Source: CAZIVE01 sp964542435
GTDB lineage: Bacteria; Bacteroidota; Bacteroidia; Bacteroidales; Tannerellaceae
NCBI GenBank assembly: GCA_964542435.1
Contig: CAZIVE010000075.1
Coordinates: forward strand, 1-13,005
Reading direction: 5' to 3'
Length of the DNA stretch: 13,005 nt
The notes under the pieces: model-generated
Database searches by the model: none
The model's input: the letters and a program-made list of their open reading frames with translations, nothing else
Told to the model about the DNA's origin: nothing
Position numbers and translations under genes: made by a program
In this document: piece after piece, positions 11,865 through 13,005 of the stretch
Layout of the letters: the number at the start of each line of letters is the position of its first letter
Position numbering within the stretch: position 1 is the stretch's first letter

Positions 11865-13005
11865 AGATCTGCATTAACTTATGATAAAACGTTTCGGCAG
11901 AGAATTTATTTTGTGCTTCAACAGATATATTGAGATGATCGGTCGTATCCGAGAAACATTCAAAACCTCTGACGATGGAATCCTTTGCGGCCTGCGGGTT
12001 GCCGGATTCGAAAAGCAGCCCGTTCCTACCCTCTTCGATCAGTTCCGGAATGCCGCCGATGCGTGCGCCGACAACCGGCGTGCCGCAACACAACGACTCG
12101 ATCACGCCCAGCGGATTGTTCTCATACCATTCCGAAGGGATGACGGAGAATGCCACTTTTCCCAACAGCCGCAGCACCTCCTCATGCGGAAGCCTGCCGA
12201 GGAAATGCAGTTGCGGACAATCGTTGTATTTTTTCATCAAACATTCCGCCAGCGGTCCGTCGCCAGCCACATACAATGTCTGAGGCAGTTGTGCAGCCGC
12301 AGCGAGAAACGTCTCTACGCCTTTCTCCACTGCAAGACGACCCACATAACAGTAGGAATGTTCGCGGTCGTCACGGACAGTGACCTCTTTCGACGCCTCT
12401 TCGGGTATAAAATTACAGAGATGCACCAGCTTTTCGGGAGGAAAACCGCCTTCCGTCATTTTCTGAAGCATGAAACGGCTGGGACAGATGAAGGCATCCA
12501 CGCACTTCGTCAGTTCGGCACGGTTCCAGCGCAGCGCCTCGAGATAAGCGAGGAGGCTGGCCGCAAGACTCTCTTTCATACATTTCTCACGGAGCACATG
12601 ACTCTTGTCGTGGAAACACAGTTCACACACCTTTCCATGACGCAGGCAGGAATAAGACGGACAGATCAGCTTGTAGTCGTGCAACGTCCAGACCACTTTG
12701 ATCTTCCTTTCGTGAGCGATCCGGGCAATGACGGGCGAAAGATAGGAATGGATATTGTTGAGATGCACCACGTCAGGCTGAAAGGCATCGAGCAGCCGGC
12801 TGAACGATTCGGCCACGCCTGCCCCTCCGAAGATCCGCGCAGCCGCCTTCAGCTTATTGCCGATGCCGGGCGCTTTGAAATCCACATTCACGGGATAGAA
12901 CGACTCATAAGAGGAAGGAATATTGTCGGGATACTGCATCGAGAAGATGGCCACTTCATGTCCCATCGCCTGAAGCAGGTGCATGAGATTGATGGTGTAG
13001 ATGCA
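11854..13005 (-). CDS. GT4-family glycosyltransferase, N-terminus beyond the window
   Basis: The frame is open from the window edge to the stop at 11854, so the true start lies outside. The first internal Met is at 12984, and the visible part from there is 376 residues. It begins in the middle of the typical GT4 opening (LLQAMGHEVAIFSM, 'l...GHeV.vfs'), so only a short N-terminal piece is missing. VVHLNNIHSYLSP and VVWTLHDYKLICPSYSC, followed by CELCF, are the acceptor-side signature of this GT4 subgroup, with its cluster of conserved cysteines. The C-terminal domain has CYVGRLAVEKGVETFLAA, YVAGDGP and SEWYENNPLGVIESLCCGTP, where Glu288 and Glu296 (numbered from 12984) form E-x7-E. The 11-bp overlap with the radical SAM gene places it in the same operon. 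It probably adds a sugar to a surface glycan; sugar and linkage are unknown. Confidence 0.9.
   Translation of the reverse strand, partial: CIYTINLMHLLQAMGHEVAIFSMQYPDNIPSSYESFYPVNVDFKAPGIGNKLKAAARIFGGAGVAESFSRLLDAFQPDVVHLNNIHSYLSPVIARIAHERKIKVVWTLHDYKLICPSYSCLRHGKVCELCFHDKSHVLREKCMKESLAASLLAYLEALRWNRAELTKCVDAFICPSRFMLQKMTEGGFPPEKLVHLCNFIPEEASKEVTVRDDREHSYCYVGRLAVEKGVETFLAAAAQLPQTLYVAGDGPLAECLMKKYNDCPQLHFLGRLPHEEVLRLLGKVAFSVIPSEWYENNPLGVIESLCCGTPVVGARIGGIPELIEEGRNGLLFESGNPQAAKDSIVRGFECFSDTTDHLNISVEAQNKFSAETFYHKLMQIYDK

Noticed and set aside
10824..11933. A 369-codon plus-strand frame opposite the radical SAM gene
   Set aside because: The minus strand carries the full CxxxCxxC and GGEP motifs; the plus-strand translation has no motif and spans gene boundaries.

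Overview
The window looks like chromosomal DNA from a Bacteroidales bacterium (Bacteroides/Porphyromonas/Tannerella/Prevotella relatives). Four things suggest this. Histidine is degraded by the formiminotransferase/cyclodeaminase route, with separate genes for the two activities. Most genes lack a strong Shine-Dalgarno sequence. Several possible promoters resemble the Bacteroidetes -33/-7 pattern (TTTG ... TAnnTTTG). The coding regions are GC-rich at third positions while the spacers are AT-rich. The genus cannot be fixed from sequence alone.

Layout. (1) 77-544, minus: a small AraC-type helix-turn-helix protein. (2) 545-1263: 719 bp without an intact gene. It holds a possible araC-type promoter with a 21-bp-spaced direct repeat, a decaying tandem array of about seven 41-bp units (648-934), a GC-rich stretch that reads like a broken minus-strand coding remnant (about 926-1160), and the leader of the next operon. 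(3) 1264-7559, plus: a compact five-gene histidine-utilisation operon, hutU-ftcD-hutI-fchA-hutH, with 12-13 bp gaps or 4-bp ATGA overlaps. (4) 7560-7837: a structured intergenic stretch with three hairpins, two of them terminator-like. (5) 7838-8320, minus: a small lipoprotein. (6) 8552-8797, plus: a small acidic hypothetical protein. (7) 8866-9642, plus: an exported DNA/RNA non-specific endonuclease gene broken by one in-frame TAG where the family has tryptophan. (8) 9697-13005, minus: a translationally coupled group of GT4 glycosyltransferase (cut by the window end), radical SAM protein with a SPASM/Twitch-like cysteine set, and a second GT4 glycosyltransferase. This is probably one end of a surface-polysaccharide cluster.

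How the genes work together. HutH deaminates histidine to urocanate, HutU hydrates it to imidazolonepropionate, and HutI opens the ring to formiminoglutamate. FtcD moves the formimino group to tetrahydrofolate, releasing glutamate, and the cyclodeaminase converts formimino-THF to methenyl-THF plus ammonia. All five enzymes from histidine to glutamate plus one-carbon folate are present. No permease and no classical hut regulator (HutC or HutP) lies in the window. The divergent AraC-type gene is the only transcription-factor candidate beside the operon, but no sequence evidence ties it to histidine.

The most unusual structures are the 41-bp dyad-containing array between the regulator and the hut operon, and the amber-interrupted nuclease.
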